64,000 nt of DNA, taken from positions 1 through 64,000 of the forward strand of contig CAWBLP010000025.1 in assembly GCA_963789495.1 (NCBI GenBank), read 5' to 3'. Below the pieces are notes generated by a model. It ran no database searches, was not told where the DNA came from, and worked only from the letters and a program-made list of their open reading frames with translations. How positions within the stretch are numbered: the first letter of the stretch is position 1; each line of letters opens with the position of its first letter. Source of the stretch: CAWBLP01 sp963789495 (GTDB lineage: Bacteria > Pseudomonadota > Alphaproteobacteria > Acetobacterales > Acetobacteraceae). The position numbers and the translations under genes were made by a program. This document shows, one piece after another, positions 50,463 to 59,527 of this stretch.

Positions 50463-51572
50463 ATGTCGGCTTCCGCACGGTCGCAGCAAGGCTACCAGCC
50501 CGTCACCTTCGCCGAACGCGGGGTCCTGGTGCCGTTCACGACGCCGCTGCTGGCCGGCTCGCGCGCCCGCCCCGGGGAGCGCCTGGGGCCGGAACTGATG
50601 GTGCCCAACCCCGCCGGCGGCCGCGGTGTCTACGTAGTGCCCTGGAGCAGCGTCAGCGAGTTATGCCGTCCCACCGTCCACGATCGTCGGCTGAACCAGA
50701 AGGTGGAGGCGTTGATCACCGTCACCCCTGGCTCGATCCGCCAGGCGGCGGGGGAGGTCGCGTTGGAGGGCCTGGCGGGCCGGGAGGCGCAGGTGGCGGC
50801 GGCGACGGCCGTCAACCTGGATGATCGTGGCCGAGCATTGGTGCGGTTCCTGCTGACCCTGGCACTGGCCGAACAAGTGGAGGCCAGGCACCACGATCTC
50901 TCTCAGTTCAGCAGCCCGTCGGATCTGCTGGAGCAGCAGGCGCTGCAGACGCTGGAGCATGGCGGATCGCGCCTCGGACTGATGGCCGCTACCATCTCGA
51001 CCGATCTGGAGCAGCTGGCCGCGGTGTTCGGCGCGGTCGGTCTGCAAGGCCAGCGCCAATCGGCCCGCGTGATCATCCTGCTGGAGATGCTGTCGCGTCT
51101 GCATGAGGAGACCACGGCGTTCAGCCAGGAGCGGCGCGATGAGGATGGCGAGCTCGCGGCGATGATCGCCGAGGTGGCCGGGGCCACACTGACTTGCGCG
51201 GCGACCACGGTGCGCGACGCCCGCCGCATCACGGGCAATCCCGTGGAACTGGTGCGGCAATGGAACACCAACCCCGACCAGATCAAACCCCTCGCCGCTC
51301 GGCCGGAATGGCTGCTGGACGGGTGGGAGCGGATCTGCCTGCTGTGGCAGGACGCTGAAATGCCGGGTGCCCGTGAAGCCGCGCTGGGCGAGATGGCGAC
51401 GCTGGTGCCGGTGCTGCCGCGCGAGACCTGCGACTGGGTCCGCCTGTCGCTGCAGCCCTACAGCCTGTTCACCTATCGCCGCACCGTCAGCCTCAATGAG
51501 GACTGGCGCAGCGGCTCCTCCGTGATCGAGTTAGTCTCTCGCAATGAGCGGCTGCGCGCGCGATCCGTGTGA
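50463..51572 (+). CDS. Protein of unknown function, 369 residues
   Basis: ATG at 50463 gives MSASARSQQGYQPVTFAERG; the longer frame from 50373 begins inside repeat-flanking DNA. The protein is cytosolic by composition, mostly helical, with an N-terminal beta-like domain (GVLVPFTTPLLAGSRARPGE, RGVYVVPWSSVSELC). A long helical part follows (DLLEQQALQTLEHGGSRLGL, ATISTDLEQLAAVFGAVGLQ). The stop shares bases with the ATG of the next gene (TGATG), so the two proteins are made together, possibly as a complex. No family was recognised. Confidence 0.75.
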   Translation: MSASARSQQGYQPVTFAERGVLVPFTTPLLAGSRARPGERLGPELMVPNPAGGRGVYVVPWSSVSELCRPTVHDRRLNQKVEALITVTPGSIRQAAGEVALEGLAGREAQVAAATAVNLDDRGRALVRFLLTLALAEQVEARHHDLSQFSSPSDLLEQQALQTLEHGGSRLGLMAATISTDLEQLAAVFGAVGLQGQRQSARVIILLEMLSRLHEETTAFSQERRDEDGELAAMIAEVAGATLTCAATTVRDARRITGNPVELVRQWNTNPDQIKPLAARPEWLLDGWERICLLWQDAEMPGAREAALGEMATLVPVLPRETCDWVRLSLQPYSLFTYRRTVSLNEDWRSGSSVIELVSRNERLRARSV

Positions 51573-52877
51573 TGCAGACCCGCTCTGACAAGATCGGACC
51601 GATGCCTATGCCGCCATCGAACGCCGCTGCCCGCACCTGGCTGCCGCAACGTGAACTCAGCGCGCTGCACAACAGCCTGGCGCAGGCGCAGGACTCGCAG
51701 ATCACCAAACTGGTGGCGATGGTGGATGCCATGCAGGACCGTGGCGTGATCGACGATCTGGTGGCGCCGTTCCGCACCCGCCTGGCGCAGATGCGGCCAG
51801 CGCGCCCGCTGCGCTTCATCCGGCTGCTGTTCACGCCGCTCGATCCGCTGATCGTGCCGGCGCCGCGCTGGCGTCCGGAGTCGCCGTCGATTCCACGCAC
51901 CGCGCTGTCGGCGATGGCGGAGGCGGCGCGCGCCACAATGGGCGACCAGGTCGCGCCGATCGATCGCATGATCGAAGGCCGCAGTACCTCGTGATACGCG
52001 GGTGATCGCGCGGGCCGGGGCGCTGCTGTGGCCCAGCGCCGCCCAGGCGCTGCAGCGCAGCAGCGCACCGCAGAGCTGGACGCAGCAGACCGGATTGCCG
52101 ACCGACCTGTACCAGGCCATCGCAGCCAATACCGCGACCATCCTGGAGCAGGTGCTGCCGTTGCAGACGCTGCGGGCGGAATCGGAAATCGGTGTCCCGA
52201 TCCGCATCAGCGAGTTGCAGACCCTGCTGAAACAGGTCGGCGCGGGTCGACCGGCGGCTCTGGGCATGGTGATCGCGCTGGTGCTCGCCCGCCTGCCGCA
52301 GGTGGCACCACTGCTGCGCAAGGCCGGGACCGAGATTGGTGGCAGCGCCGCGCTGGTGGTGCGGGCGGCGACCGAGCAGGCGAAGGACAGCCTGCTGGAG
52401 CGGCTGGAGGCGGATGGCGGAACCGAGGCGCTGATCGTCAGCACCGAGCTGGCCGAGGCCGGTGTCGAGGTGCGCCGCATCGGGACATTGCTGAGGGACG
52501 TGGAAGCGGAGGCGCCGGGACCGGCGCAGCGCCAGCGCATGGCGCGAATCCGCCAGCGTCTGGATGTGAGCTGCCGCACCCGATTCACCTCCGGGCTGCA
52601 AGGCGAATTCGTGCAGACGCTGGAGGCGTTGGGCAGCGACGGCGATGACGCCTCGATCGTTCGCCTGGAGGAAGCCGCGCGCGGGTTGCGCGCGCTTGGC
52701 TCCGAGGCGCGGCGCATCGGCAGCGCCGACACCTATGACACGCTGCTGCGCCAGACCACCGACACGGTGAAGGCGATTGCGCCCGATGGCGCGCTGACCC
52801 TGGCCGACCGGGTCCGCCTGGTGGAGATACTGGCTGGTTCGGATGAGGCCTGGGCGTTGCTGGAGCAAGCCGGATAG
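51572..52877 (+). pseudogene. Protein of unknown function, about 434 residues, frameshifted
   Basis: From ATG at 51572 the frame reads to PIDRMIEGRSTS and a TGA at 51994. Dropping one base near 51990 (ACCTCGTGATACG) continues with DTRVIARAGALLWPSAAQAL to a stop at 52877. The span is one base over whole codons. The joined product is helical and Leu/Ala-rich, with RELSALHNSLAQAQDSQI, FIRLLFTPLDPLIVPAPRW and RQRLDVSCRTRFTSGLQGEF. It is coupled to the preceding unknown gene. The function is unknown; partners of this size sharing one transcript suggest a two-protein system. Confidence 0.65.
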
Positions 52878-52887
52878 CGCCGCGCGC

Positions 52888-52990
52888 CGGCCTGCGGCCC
52901 GACACCGCGTCCACCGTCGGCCGGCCGGACGCCGCATCCGCAGCCGGCCGGACGCTGCGTCCACTGCCGGCCTGACGCTGCGTCCAACGC
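52888..52990. repeat. Degenerate tandem repeat, about four copies of 23-27 bases
   Basis: The core CGGCCKGACGCYGCRTCC recurs with drifting spacing directly after the unknown gene pair. Later copies are the cleaner ones (GGACGCTGCGTCCACTG, TGACGCTGCGTCCAACG). GACGC/GCGTC inside each unit makes a small hairpin. Confidence 0.65.
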
Positions 52991-53155
52991 AACCGATCGA
53001 CGCCGCCACCACGAGGGCGGCGGCTACGGTTCGGCCTCCGCGCCGGCTCGATATGCGCGCCCGGCGCGACCCACCGCAGATCCCACCGCTGGCCGGAATT
53101 TGGCCGCACTGCCCGCCGCGCCCTATACTGGCCCGGTCGCGCTCGGGAGAGGCAG

Positions 53156-54202
53156 ATGCATCTGTTCAAGCAGCACGCCGTCAAGGATCTGCAGGCCGCC
53201 GCCAGCAAGATTCCAGTGATCGACTACGGTCCCTATTTCGCCGGGCAGCCGGGCGCATTGCAGTCGCTCGCCGAACAGGTGCGGGATGCCTGCGAGAATA
53301 TCGGCTTCCTCTACGCGCTGAATCATGGCGTGCCGCAGGCGGTGATCGACCGCGGTTTTGCCGCGTCGCGCCGCTTCCATGCACTGCCGCTGGAGCAGAA
53401 GCTGGCGCTGCGGCTGAACGAGAACAATATCGGCTACCTGGCGATGAACGCCTCGGTGCAGGGCGCATCGACCGTGCACAAGGCGACCAAGCCGAACCAG
53501 AACGAAAGCTTCTTCGTCAGCCACGATCGCGGCGCTGACCATCCGGATGTGGTTGCCGGCGTCCCGTTGCGTGGCCGCAACCAGTGGCCGGAGGGTGAGC
53601 CGGAGCTGCGCGCGGACATGATGGCGTATTTCCACGCGCTGCGCGGCATGTGCGACCGCATGCTGCCGGCGTTCGCCGTGGCGCTGGACATGCCGGCGGA
53701 TTTCTTCGACCGGTTCTTCCGCGATGAGGCACATGCCAATCTACGCTTTCTGCATTATCCGCCGCAGCAGGACATGAGCGAGAACACCTTCGGCACCGCG
53801 CCGCACACCGACAACAGCTTCATGACCGCGCTGGCGCGGACCGATGTGCCGGGCCTGGCGGTGCGCCTGCCGAGCGGGGAATGGTTCCCGCCGCCGGTTG
53901 TTCCGGGCACGTTCCTGATCAACCTCGGCAACATCATGCGCCGCTGGTCGAACGAGCGGTTCCTGTCCACACCGCACGGGGTGATCAACGAGACCGGCAG
54001 CGACCGCTACTCGATCGCCTATTTCCACAGTCCAAATCCGGCGAGCGTGATCGAATGCCTGCCGAGCTGCGTGTCGGCCGAGAATCCGGCGCGTTATCCG
54101 CCGGCGCTGTATCGCGATCTGGTGCTGGAATTCTATCGCAAGAACTACTTCCATCAGCGTGGGCACGACTCCGACGCGGCCAAGCTTGCGGCCGCCGAAT
54201 AG
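53156..54202 (+). CDS. Isopenicillin-N-synthase-like Fe(II)/2-oxoglutarate oxygenase
   Basis: The 348-residue protein has the N-terminal DIOX_N-type block IPVIDYGPYFAGQPG and NIGFLYALNHGVP. The metal site is APHTDNSFMTALAR (His, Asp) and STPHGVINETG (His), and the 2-oxoglutarate-binding RYSIAYFHSPNP follows. GGGAGAGGC lies before the ATG. Such enzymes hydroxylate or desaturate small molecules. With the ThDP enzyme and CoxG-like protein following, it may belong to a small catabolic set, but the substrate is unknown. Confidence 0.9.
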   Translation: MHLFKQHAVKDLQAAASKIPVIDYGPYFAGQPGALQSLAEQVRDACENIGFLYALNHGVPQAVIDRGFAASRRFHALPLEQKLALRLNENNIGYLAMNASVQGASTVHKATKPNQNESFFVSHDRGADHPDVVAGVPLRGRNQWPEGEPELRADMMAYFHALRGMCDRMLPAFAVALDMPADFFDRFFRDEAHANLRFLHYPPQQDMSENTFGTAPHTDNSFMTALARTDVPGLAVRLPSGEWFPPPVVPGTFLINLGNIMRRWSNERFLSTPHGVINETGSDRYSIAYFHSPNPASVIECLPSCVSAENPARYPPALYRDLVLEFYRKNYFHQRGHDSDAAKLAAAE

Positions 54203-54285
54203 CTGCGCTTGCCGCGTCACGGTCGGCGCGGAACTGTCATCCACTCATCACAATTCGGGTCGCAGACCCCCGGGGAACGAGACGC

Positions 54286-55956
54286 ATGAAAGTCTACGAA
54301 GCCATCGCCCAGGCGCTGATCGCCGAAGGGGTGACCGATTTCTTTGGCCTGATGGGCGACGGCAATATGTGGCTGTGGGGCGCGCTGTGCCGCAATCCGT
54401 CGGTGAAGCCGTACAATGCGCGACACGAATCGATGGCGGTGTCGATGGCCGATGGCTACACCCGCACCACCGGCAAGCTCGGCGTCGCGATGGTCACCTG
54501 CGGGCCGGGGCTGACGCAGTGCGGCACCTCGCTGATCGCAGCCTATCGCGGCAAGACGCCGCTGGTGGTGATCGCCGGCGAAATCCAGGCGGGCGCAAAG
54601 AACAAGACCCAGACGATGGATCAGCGCCGCTTCGTCGAAGCGAGCAGCGCGCGCTTCTTCACCATCACCAGCATCGACAACATGGCGGAGGAAATCGCCG
54701 AGGCGTTCTATGCCGCGCGTACATCTCGCGGCCCGGTGGTGCTCAACCTGCCGATGGACCTGCAGGAAGATTCCTTCGACTGGGACTTCGATTATCGCCC
54801 GTCGACCGAGTTCCTGCCGCCGCGCACCGAAACCCCGAGCGCCGATTTGCTGGCGCCGGTGATCGAGAAGCTGATCGCCGCGGAACGCCCGGTCATCATC
54901 GCCGGCCGCGGCGCGCGGGCCGCCAATGCGAAGCAGGAGATCGTGCGGCTGGCCGATCGCGTCGGTGCGCTGCTCGCGACATCGCTGCAGGGCAAAGGCT
55001 ATTTCGCCGGTGAGGAATGGGATGTCGGCATCGCCGGCGCCTTCGCCTCGGCACCCTCGGAACAGTTGCTGGCCGAGGCCGACTTCGTGCTCGGCGTCGG
55101 TGCGGAGCTTGGCTATTACACCACGGAAGGCGGGCTGCTGTTCCCGTCCGCCGAGGTCGCGCGCATCGACATCAAGCCGATGCCGGAAGAGATCGGTGTG
55201 ATCCCTGGCCTCTATGTGCAGGGCGACGGGCGCAAGGCGGTGGCGGCGCTGAATGAGGCGATGGAAGCCCGCCAGGTGCGCAAGGAAGGATTCCGCACCG
55301 CGGCGACCAAGGCGGTGCTGGATGCGCCATCGCATCAGTTCGAGCCGCCCAAGGACGGGCTCGATCCGCGCGTGCTGGCACGCAGCCTCGGCGCGGCACT
55401 GCCGAAGGGCGCGCTGCTGACCTGCGGCGCCGGACATTTCTTCTCCTGGATCGGCATGTACACGCCGCTGCCGGAGGGGGTGGAAATTCAATACTCCTAC
55501 GGGTTCGGCGCGGTCGGGCAGGGGATCGGCGTGGCGATCGGCACCGGCGCCGGCAATCCGGGTCGCCAGCACATCGCGGTGGAAGGCGACGGCAGCCTGA
55601 TGTTCAACATCCAGGAGCTGGAAACGATCGTGCGCCACAAGATGCAAATGGTGCTGGTGGTGTGGAACGATGCCGGCTACGGCGCGGAAGTGCACAAGCT
55701 GGTGGCCAAGGGCTTCGATGAGAAGCTGGCGCAATGGGAATCCCCCAACTTCGTCGCGCTGGCCAAGGCGTTCGGCGGAGACGGCGTACAGTTGCAGGAT
55801 GCCTCGGAGATCGGTGACGCGATCGCCACCGGCCTGCGCAAGGGCGGCCTGTATCTGATCGACGCGCGGGTGTCGCCGACCACGCCGACCGAACCTTACG
55901 CCAAGGTGCATTTCGGTCGCGAAAGCCACGCGCCGCTGCTGCGTCCCGTCGCCTGA
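54286..55956 (+). CDS. Thiamine-diphosphate-dependent enzyme, acetolactate-synthase-like
   Basis: ATG at 54286 gives 556 residues. The three domains are in order: N-terminal Pyr domain with the catalytic Glu48 in NARHESMAVSMADGYTRTTG, a central domain (ADFVLGVGAELGYYTTEGG), and the PP domain with the ThDP motif GDGSLMFNIQELETIVRHKM ending WNDAGYG. The family includes acetolactate synthase, benzoylformate decarboxylase and oxalyl-CoA decarboxylase. No small regulatory subunit is near, so a catabolic decarboxylase or lyase is more likely than branched-chain synthesis. Confidence 0.92.
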   Translation: MKVYEAIAQALIAEGVTDFFGLMGDGNMWLWGALCRNPSVKPYNARHESMAVSMADGYTRTTGKLGVAMVTCGPGLTQCGTSLIAAYRGKTPLVVIAGEIQAGAKNKTQTMDQRRFVEASSARFFTITSIDNMAEEIAEAFYAARTSRGPVVLNLPMDLQEDSFDWDFDYRPSTEFLPPRTETPSADLLAPVIEKLIAAERPVIIAGRGARAANAKQEIVRLADRVGALLATSLQGKGYFAGEEWDVGIAGAFASAPSEQLLAEADFVLGVGAELGYYTTEGGLLFPSAEVARIDIKPMPEEIGVIPGLYVQGDGRKAVAALNEAMEARQVRKEGFRTAATKAVLDAPSHQFEPPKDGLDPRVLARSLGAALPKGALLTCGAGHFFSWIGMYTPLPEGVEIQYSYGFGAVGQGIGVAIGTGAGNPGRQHIAVEGDGSLMFNIQELETIVRHKMQMVLVVWNDAGYGAEVHKLVAKGFDEKLAQWESPNFVALAKAFGGDGVQLQDASEIGDAIATGLRKGGLYLIDARVSPTTPTEPYAKVHFGRESHAPLLRPVA

Positions 55957-55959
55957 CCG

Positions 55960-56649
55960 ATGCATTTCGAGGGTGAGTTCCGCGTTCCGGGCACGCCGGA
56001 CGAGGTGATCCGGCGCTTTGCTGACGTGCCGCGCATGACGCGCTGCATGCCCGGCGCGGTGCTGGAGCCGCAGGCCGAGGACGGGTCATGGCCGGGTGCG
56101 ATGGTGGTGTCGTTCGGGCCGAAGAAGATCAACTTCAAAGGCCGGGTCACCTGTTCCTTCGACAACGCGGCGCATACCGGGGAGCTGCAGGGGCGCGGCA
56201 CCGCGGATATGCGGGCGGCGCGGATCGGCGTGAAGGTGGCCTTTGCACTGCGCGCGGATCCCGCGGTGGCAGAGGCGACCACCATCGTGAAAGTGGTGTC
56301 CGACGCGGAACTCGGCGGTGTGCTGGCGGATTTCGCGCGTACCGGCGGGGTTGCGGTCGCGAATGTCATCATGGCGGATTTCGCGCGGCGTGCGTCGGAG
56401 GAGTTCGCCAGGGATGCGCCGCCACCGGCCGAGGCGGTCGCCTCGGATGCTCCCCCGCCGGTGGCCGCCGGCGAATTGGCGCAGCCGACCGCGACCGCAC
56501 ACGCCGCGGCTCCGAGGCGGCCGCTACCAAGGCCGCTGCCGCCACCGCAACCTGCCGTGCCGCTGGCCGCGCACAGCCTGTTATGGGCGGTGGTGAAAGC
56601 GCAGTTCGCGCGGCTCGCAACCTGGCTGGGCTTGCGCAAGGGCGGCTGA
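55960..56649 (+). CDS. CoxG-like SRPBCC-domain protein
   Basis: The 229-residue protein lies 3 bases after the ThDP enzyme stop. Residues 1-145 match the CoxG/SRPBCC fold: FEGEFRVPGTPDEVIRRFAD, RMTRCMPGAVLEPQ, KKINFKGRVTCSFDNAAHTG and FARTGGVAVANVIMADFARR. A Pro/Ala-rich linker (PPPPAEAVASDAPPPVAAGE-like) and a hydrophobic C-terminal stretch (HSLLWAVVKAQFARLATWLG) follow, typical of the CoxG tail that may bind membranes. The family accompanies molybdenum hydroxylases; none is adjacent here. Confidence 0.85.
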   Translation: MHFEGEFRVPGTPDEVIRRFADVPRMTRCMPGAVLEPQAEDGSWPGAMVVSFGPKKINFKGRVTCSFDNAAHTGELQGRGTADMRAARIGVKVAFALRADPAVAEATTIVKVVSDAELGGVLADFARTGGVAVANVIMADFARRASEEFARDAPPPAEAVASDAPPPVAAGELAQPTATAHAAAPRRPLPRPLPPPQPAVPLAAHSLLWAVVKAQFARLATWLGLRKGG

Positions 56650-56763
56650 AGATTGGGCGGCCGCAAGCCAGGCCCGACCAAACCCTGTGACGGGACGATC
56701 GGCTTGCGGAACCCGGCGAGGGGTGCGGGAGAGCAAGCTCACGCCCCACACGTCTGCCGGTTC

Positions 56764-56824
56764 CACCAGCCGCTCCGCCGGCTACGATCTGGTCGGCTTG
56801 CACCAGCCGCTGCGCCGGCTACGA
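56764..56824. repeat. Two copies of a 24-base unit
   Basis: CACCAGCCGCTSCGCCGGCT then ACGA recurs at 56764-56787 and 56801-56824, with a 13-base spacer, in the gap between the CoxG-like gene and the cytochrome gene. One mismatch separates them. Confidence 0.7.
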
Positions 56825-56897
56825 CACGGCGGTTTTCCCCAGCTCCTTGCCCCATCCGTTTGCAGCAGCCGCTGCCTGGGTTACGCCGCGACCGGGT

Positions 56898-57185
56898 TCA
56901 CTTTGGCTTCGCCGCGTAATTGGCATTGAGGTATTTCAGGATCGCGCCCGTGGTATCGTCGTCGATCGGCGCGCCAAACACCTGGCGCATCTTGGTGACC
57001 TCGCCCTTCCACTGATCCGGTGTCAGGAACACCGAGTTCATCTGGATGTAGTTCAGCGTGTGGCAGGTGGCGCAGCTCGACGTCACCGCATCCTGCCCGT
57101 CACCCGGCTTCATCCAACTCGGGGCCGGCTCCGCCAGCGCCGGCGTCGCGCACAGCAGCGCAGCCAACGCAATCAATCGCTTCAT
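56898..57185 (-). CDS. sorB: Cytochrome c subunit of sulfite dehydrogenase (SorB-like)
   Basis: The 95-residue protein begins MKRLIALAALLCATPALAEP, a cleavable signal. The heme-binding CATCH motif is in VTSSCATCHTLNYIQMNSVF near residue 40, and the distal Met may be in VTKMRQVF. Size and order directly after the SorA gene match the SorAB heterodimer, in which this subunit takes electrons from sulfite oxidation to the respiratory chain. The gap to SorA is 11 bases. Confidence 0.88.
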   Translation of the reverse strand: MKRLIALAALLCATPALAEPAPSWMKPGDGQDAVTSSCATCHTLNYIQMNSVFLTPDQWKGEVTKMRQVFGAPIDDDTTGAILKYLNANYAAKPK

Positions 57186-57196
57186 GGTCGCGCTCC

Positions 57197-58414
57197 TCAT
57201 GCCACCGTCACCGTCAATGTCTGCGGAACGTTGTTGTGGTAGCCGGCAGGATTCCATTTCAGCTTGTCCACCTGCGCCTCGCCGGAGTTGCTGGTGGCGC
57301 GTGCCGAAACGACGCAAGGGCCAGGCGGCAGCTTGCCGGTGGCGAAGCTGAAGGCGCGGAACGCGAAGGGCCCCTGATCCTTGTTCAGTGTCGCCATCTG
57401 CCAGGTCTTCCCGCCGTCGATCGAGACCTCCACCTGCTTGATGCCGTGGCCGCGATCCCAGGCAACGCCCTGTACCGTGAAGCCGGCCTGCGGCACGTGC
57501 GCACCGTCGATCGGGTCGGCGATCACCGAGTTCACCACCATCTCGGTGATCGGCCAGGAGTTGTTGTCGTTCTGAGTCAAGAACGGCATTTCCACCGCGA
57601 ACATGCCGGCCGGCACGCGATAGGCCTTTTGCATCCAGAAATTCGTCTGTGGCGTGCTGCTGATTTCGATCGAATCGAGATGCTTCATCCAATAGGTCGC
57701 GGTCCAGCCGGGCACCACCAGCCGCACCGGATAGCCGTTAAGATGTGGCAACGGCTGGCCGTTCATCGCATAGGCGATCAGCACCTCATCGGCGGTCGCC
57801 TTCTGCATCGGCAGGCTCTTGTGAAAGGCGGGCGTGGCCGGCAGCACCGGGCCGTCCATGCCATGGATCCACACCTCGGCCGCGCCGGGCTTCACCCCCG
57901 CCTTCGCCAGCACATCCTTCAGCCGCACGCCGCGCCATACTGCGTTGCCCATCGCGCCGTAGCCCCATTCCACCCCGGCGACGTGGGGATCGGACAGGCC
58001 GCGGCGATTGCCGGAGCATTGGCAGACCGCGGCGACCTCATGCTCCTGGAACGCCTTACGCAGTTCATCCACGCTGGCGAACTTCAATGTCTGTTCCGCC
58101 GCATCGCCGCCGACGGTCAGCGACCATTTGCCCAGCGCCGGCATGTCGGGAATTTGTGCCAGGTGGTAGCGCACGAAGAACCGGTCGTTCGGCGTGATGG
58201 CGGTGCGGAAGGCGTCGATCGGCGTCTCGTAGTTCGGCGGACGGTCGGCGAGCTGGATCAGCGGCTGCTTGCCGGGGAGCCGGCCGGGCTTGGCGTCGGC
58301 GCGGGTGCCTTCGGGCAGCAGCGGGCTGAGCCAGAATGGCTTGTCCGCGGCGTGTGCCATGCCGCTACCGAGCGCGGCGGCGCCGAGCCCGGTCAGGATT
58401 TCTCGCCGATACAT
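57197..58414 (-). CDS. sorA: Sulfite dehydrogenase molybdenum subunit (SorA-like)
   Basis: ATG at 58414 gives MYRREILTGLGAAALGSGMA, a twin-Arg-type signal, and 405 residues in all. The molybdopterin domain shows VAAVCQCSGNRRGLSDPHVA with the Mo-binding Cys, GNAVWRGVRLKDVLAKAGV, and GYPVRLVVPGWTATYWMKHL. The C-terminal dimerisation domain ends GQVSIDGGKTWQ-like (QVEVSIDGGKTWQMATLNKD). It oxidises sulfite to sulfate in the periplasm with SorB as electron acceptor. The long frame running to 59023 is an upstream shadow. Confidence 0.93.
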   Translation of the reverse strand: MYRREILTGLGAAALGSGMAHAADKPFWLSPLLPEGTRADAKPGRLPGKQPLIQLADRPPNYETPIDAFRTAITPNDRFFVRYHLAQIPDMPALGKWSLTVGGDAAEQTLKFASVDELRKAFQEHEVAAVCQCSGNRRGLSDPHVAGVEWGYGAMGNAVWRGVRLKDVLAKAGVKPGAAEVWIHGMDGPVLPATPAFHKSLPMQKATADEVLIAYAMNGQPLPHLNGYPVRLVVPGWTATYWMKHLDSIEISSTPQTNFWMQKAYRVPAGMFAVEMPFLTQNDNNSWPITEMVVNSVIADPIDGAHVPQAGFTVQGVAWDRGHGIKQVEVSIDGGKTWQMATLNKDQGPFAFRAFSFATGKLPPGPCVVSARATSNSGEAQVDKLKWNPAGYHNNVPQTLTVTVA

Positions 58415-58464
58415 GATGGGAGCCCTCATTGTGGTCGATGGGTGAGCGGAAGGTGCGACGGCAC

Positions 58465-59370
58465 TCAGGATTCTGCAACTGCCTGCTCGGCGAGCGCATT
58501 GTCCACGCAGGTCTCGAACGGGATGGCGTGGGTGAGTGCGCCACCGGACAGCATGGCCTGTTGCAGCCGATCGAACCCGTCGCGCCGCAGGATCGGGTCG
58601 GGACCATACAGGCCCAGAGCCCGGTAGCGCTCGATTGCGGCGGCAAAAACCTCGGGTGGAACCGCGGGAAAGAACGAACCGACGGCGCGCGCGATTTCGG
58701 TCGCAGGCGTGGCGGCAACCCAGCGCAGCACGCGATGCATGGCGCGGACCATGCCCAGCAGCTCCTCGCGCCGGTCCGCCAGGATCGCGCGACGGGTCAC
58801 CAGCGTGGTGTAGGCGGTCAGCCCGCGCTCCGCGGCGGCGTACCAAAGATGGCCTTGGCCGGTTGTCAGCAAGTCTTCCGCGTAGGGCTGGAACATCTGT
58901 ACCGCGTCCACGCTGCCATCCCGCAACGCGGCGGCATTGTCCGCCATCGAGGGACCATCGACACGCTGCAACGTCGCCGGATCGATCCCGGCGCGGCGCA
59001 GGTCGTCCTGCAGGCACAGCCACGGCGTCGGCACCTCAGCCACCGAGGCAAGACGCAACCCGACCAGATCCGCCAGGCGGAAGTCGGGACGCGGCGTGCG
59101 GCCGATGATGAAAAACGGATCGCGCGCCACGACATCGCAGAAGCACACAACGTCCGACGCCGGATCGGCCGCATGGGTCAGCAGCACGCGCAACGGTCCA
59201 CCCCACATGACATCGACCCGCCCGGCGCGCAGATCGGCGGCCGTCGCCGCGGGGCTCGGGGAAGTGCGCAGCTCCACTTGCACGCCTTCCGCCGCATAGG
59301 CGCCGATTGCATGCGCTGCGTAGAACGGCGCGTAGAACAGCGCGCGGAAATTCTCCGACAAGGTGATCAT
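58465..59370 (-). CDS. NMT1/THI5-like solute-binding protein without signal peptide
   Basis: The 301-residue protein starts MITLSENFRALFYAPFYAAH, directly with the first strand of the fold and no leader, unlike exported relatives. It reads like THI5/NMT1 proteins: GAYAAEGVQVELRTSPSPAA, LRAGRVDVMWGGPLRVLLTH, and VDAVQMFQPYAEDLLTTGQG. It may be cytosolic, or the true start may have been missed, though no leader is visible upstream. It precedes sorA by 50 bases on the same strand, so it may sense or bind an organosulfur compound. Confidence 0.85.
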   Translation of the reverse strand: MITLSENFRALFYAPFYAAHAIGAYAAEGVQVELRTSPSPAATAADLRAGRVDVMWGGPLRVLLTHAADPASDVVCFCDVVARDPFFIIGRTPRPDFRLADLVGLRLASVAEVPTPWLCLQDDLRRAGIDPATLQRVDGPSMADNAAALRDGSVDAVQMFQPYAEDLLTTGQGHLWYAAAERGLTAYTTLVTRRAILADRREELLGMVRAMHRVLRWVAATPATEIARAVGSFFPAVPPEVFAAAIERYRALGLYGPDPILRRDGFDRLQQAMLSGGALTHAIPFETCVDNALAEQAVAES

Positions 59371-59527
59371 GGCGTTCCCCCCGATGGCTTTCCGCCCGAT
59401 GGCTTTCCCCCGTGCCGGCCGCCAGCATGGCGCGTCATCGGCCGGAGCGAAAGCCGCTGCCGGCTGCGTCTGTTCGGTCGGCCACTGGCTGGCGTAGCAT
59501 CGTCACAAACCTGCCGAGGGAATTGCC

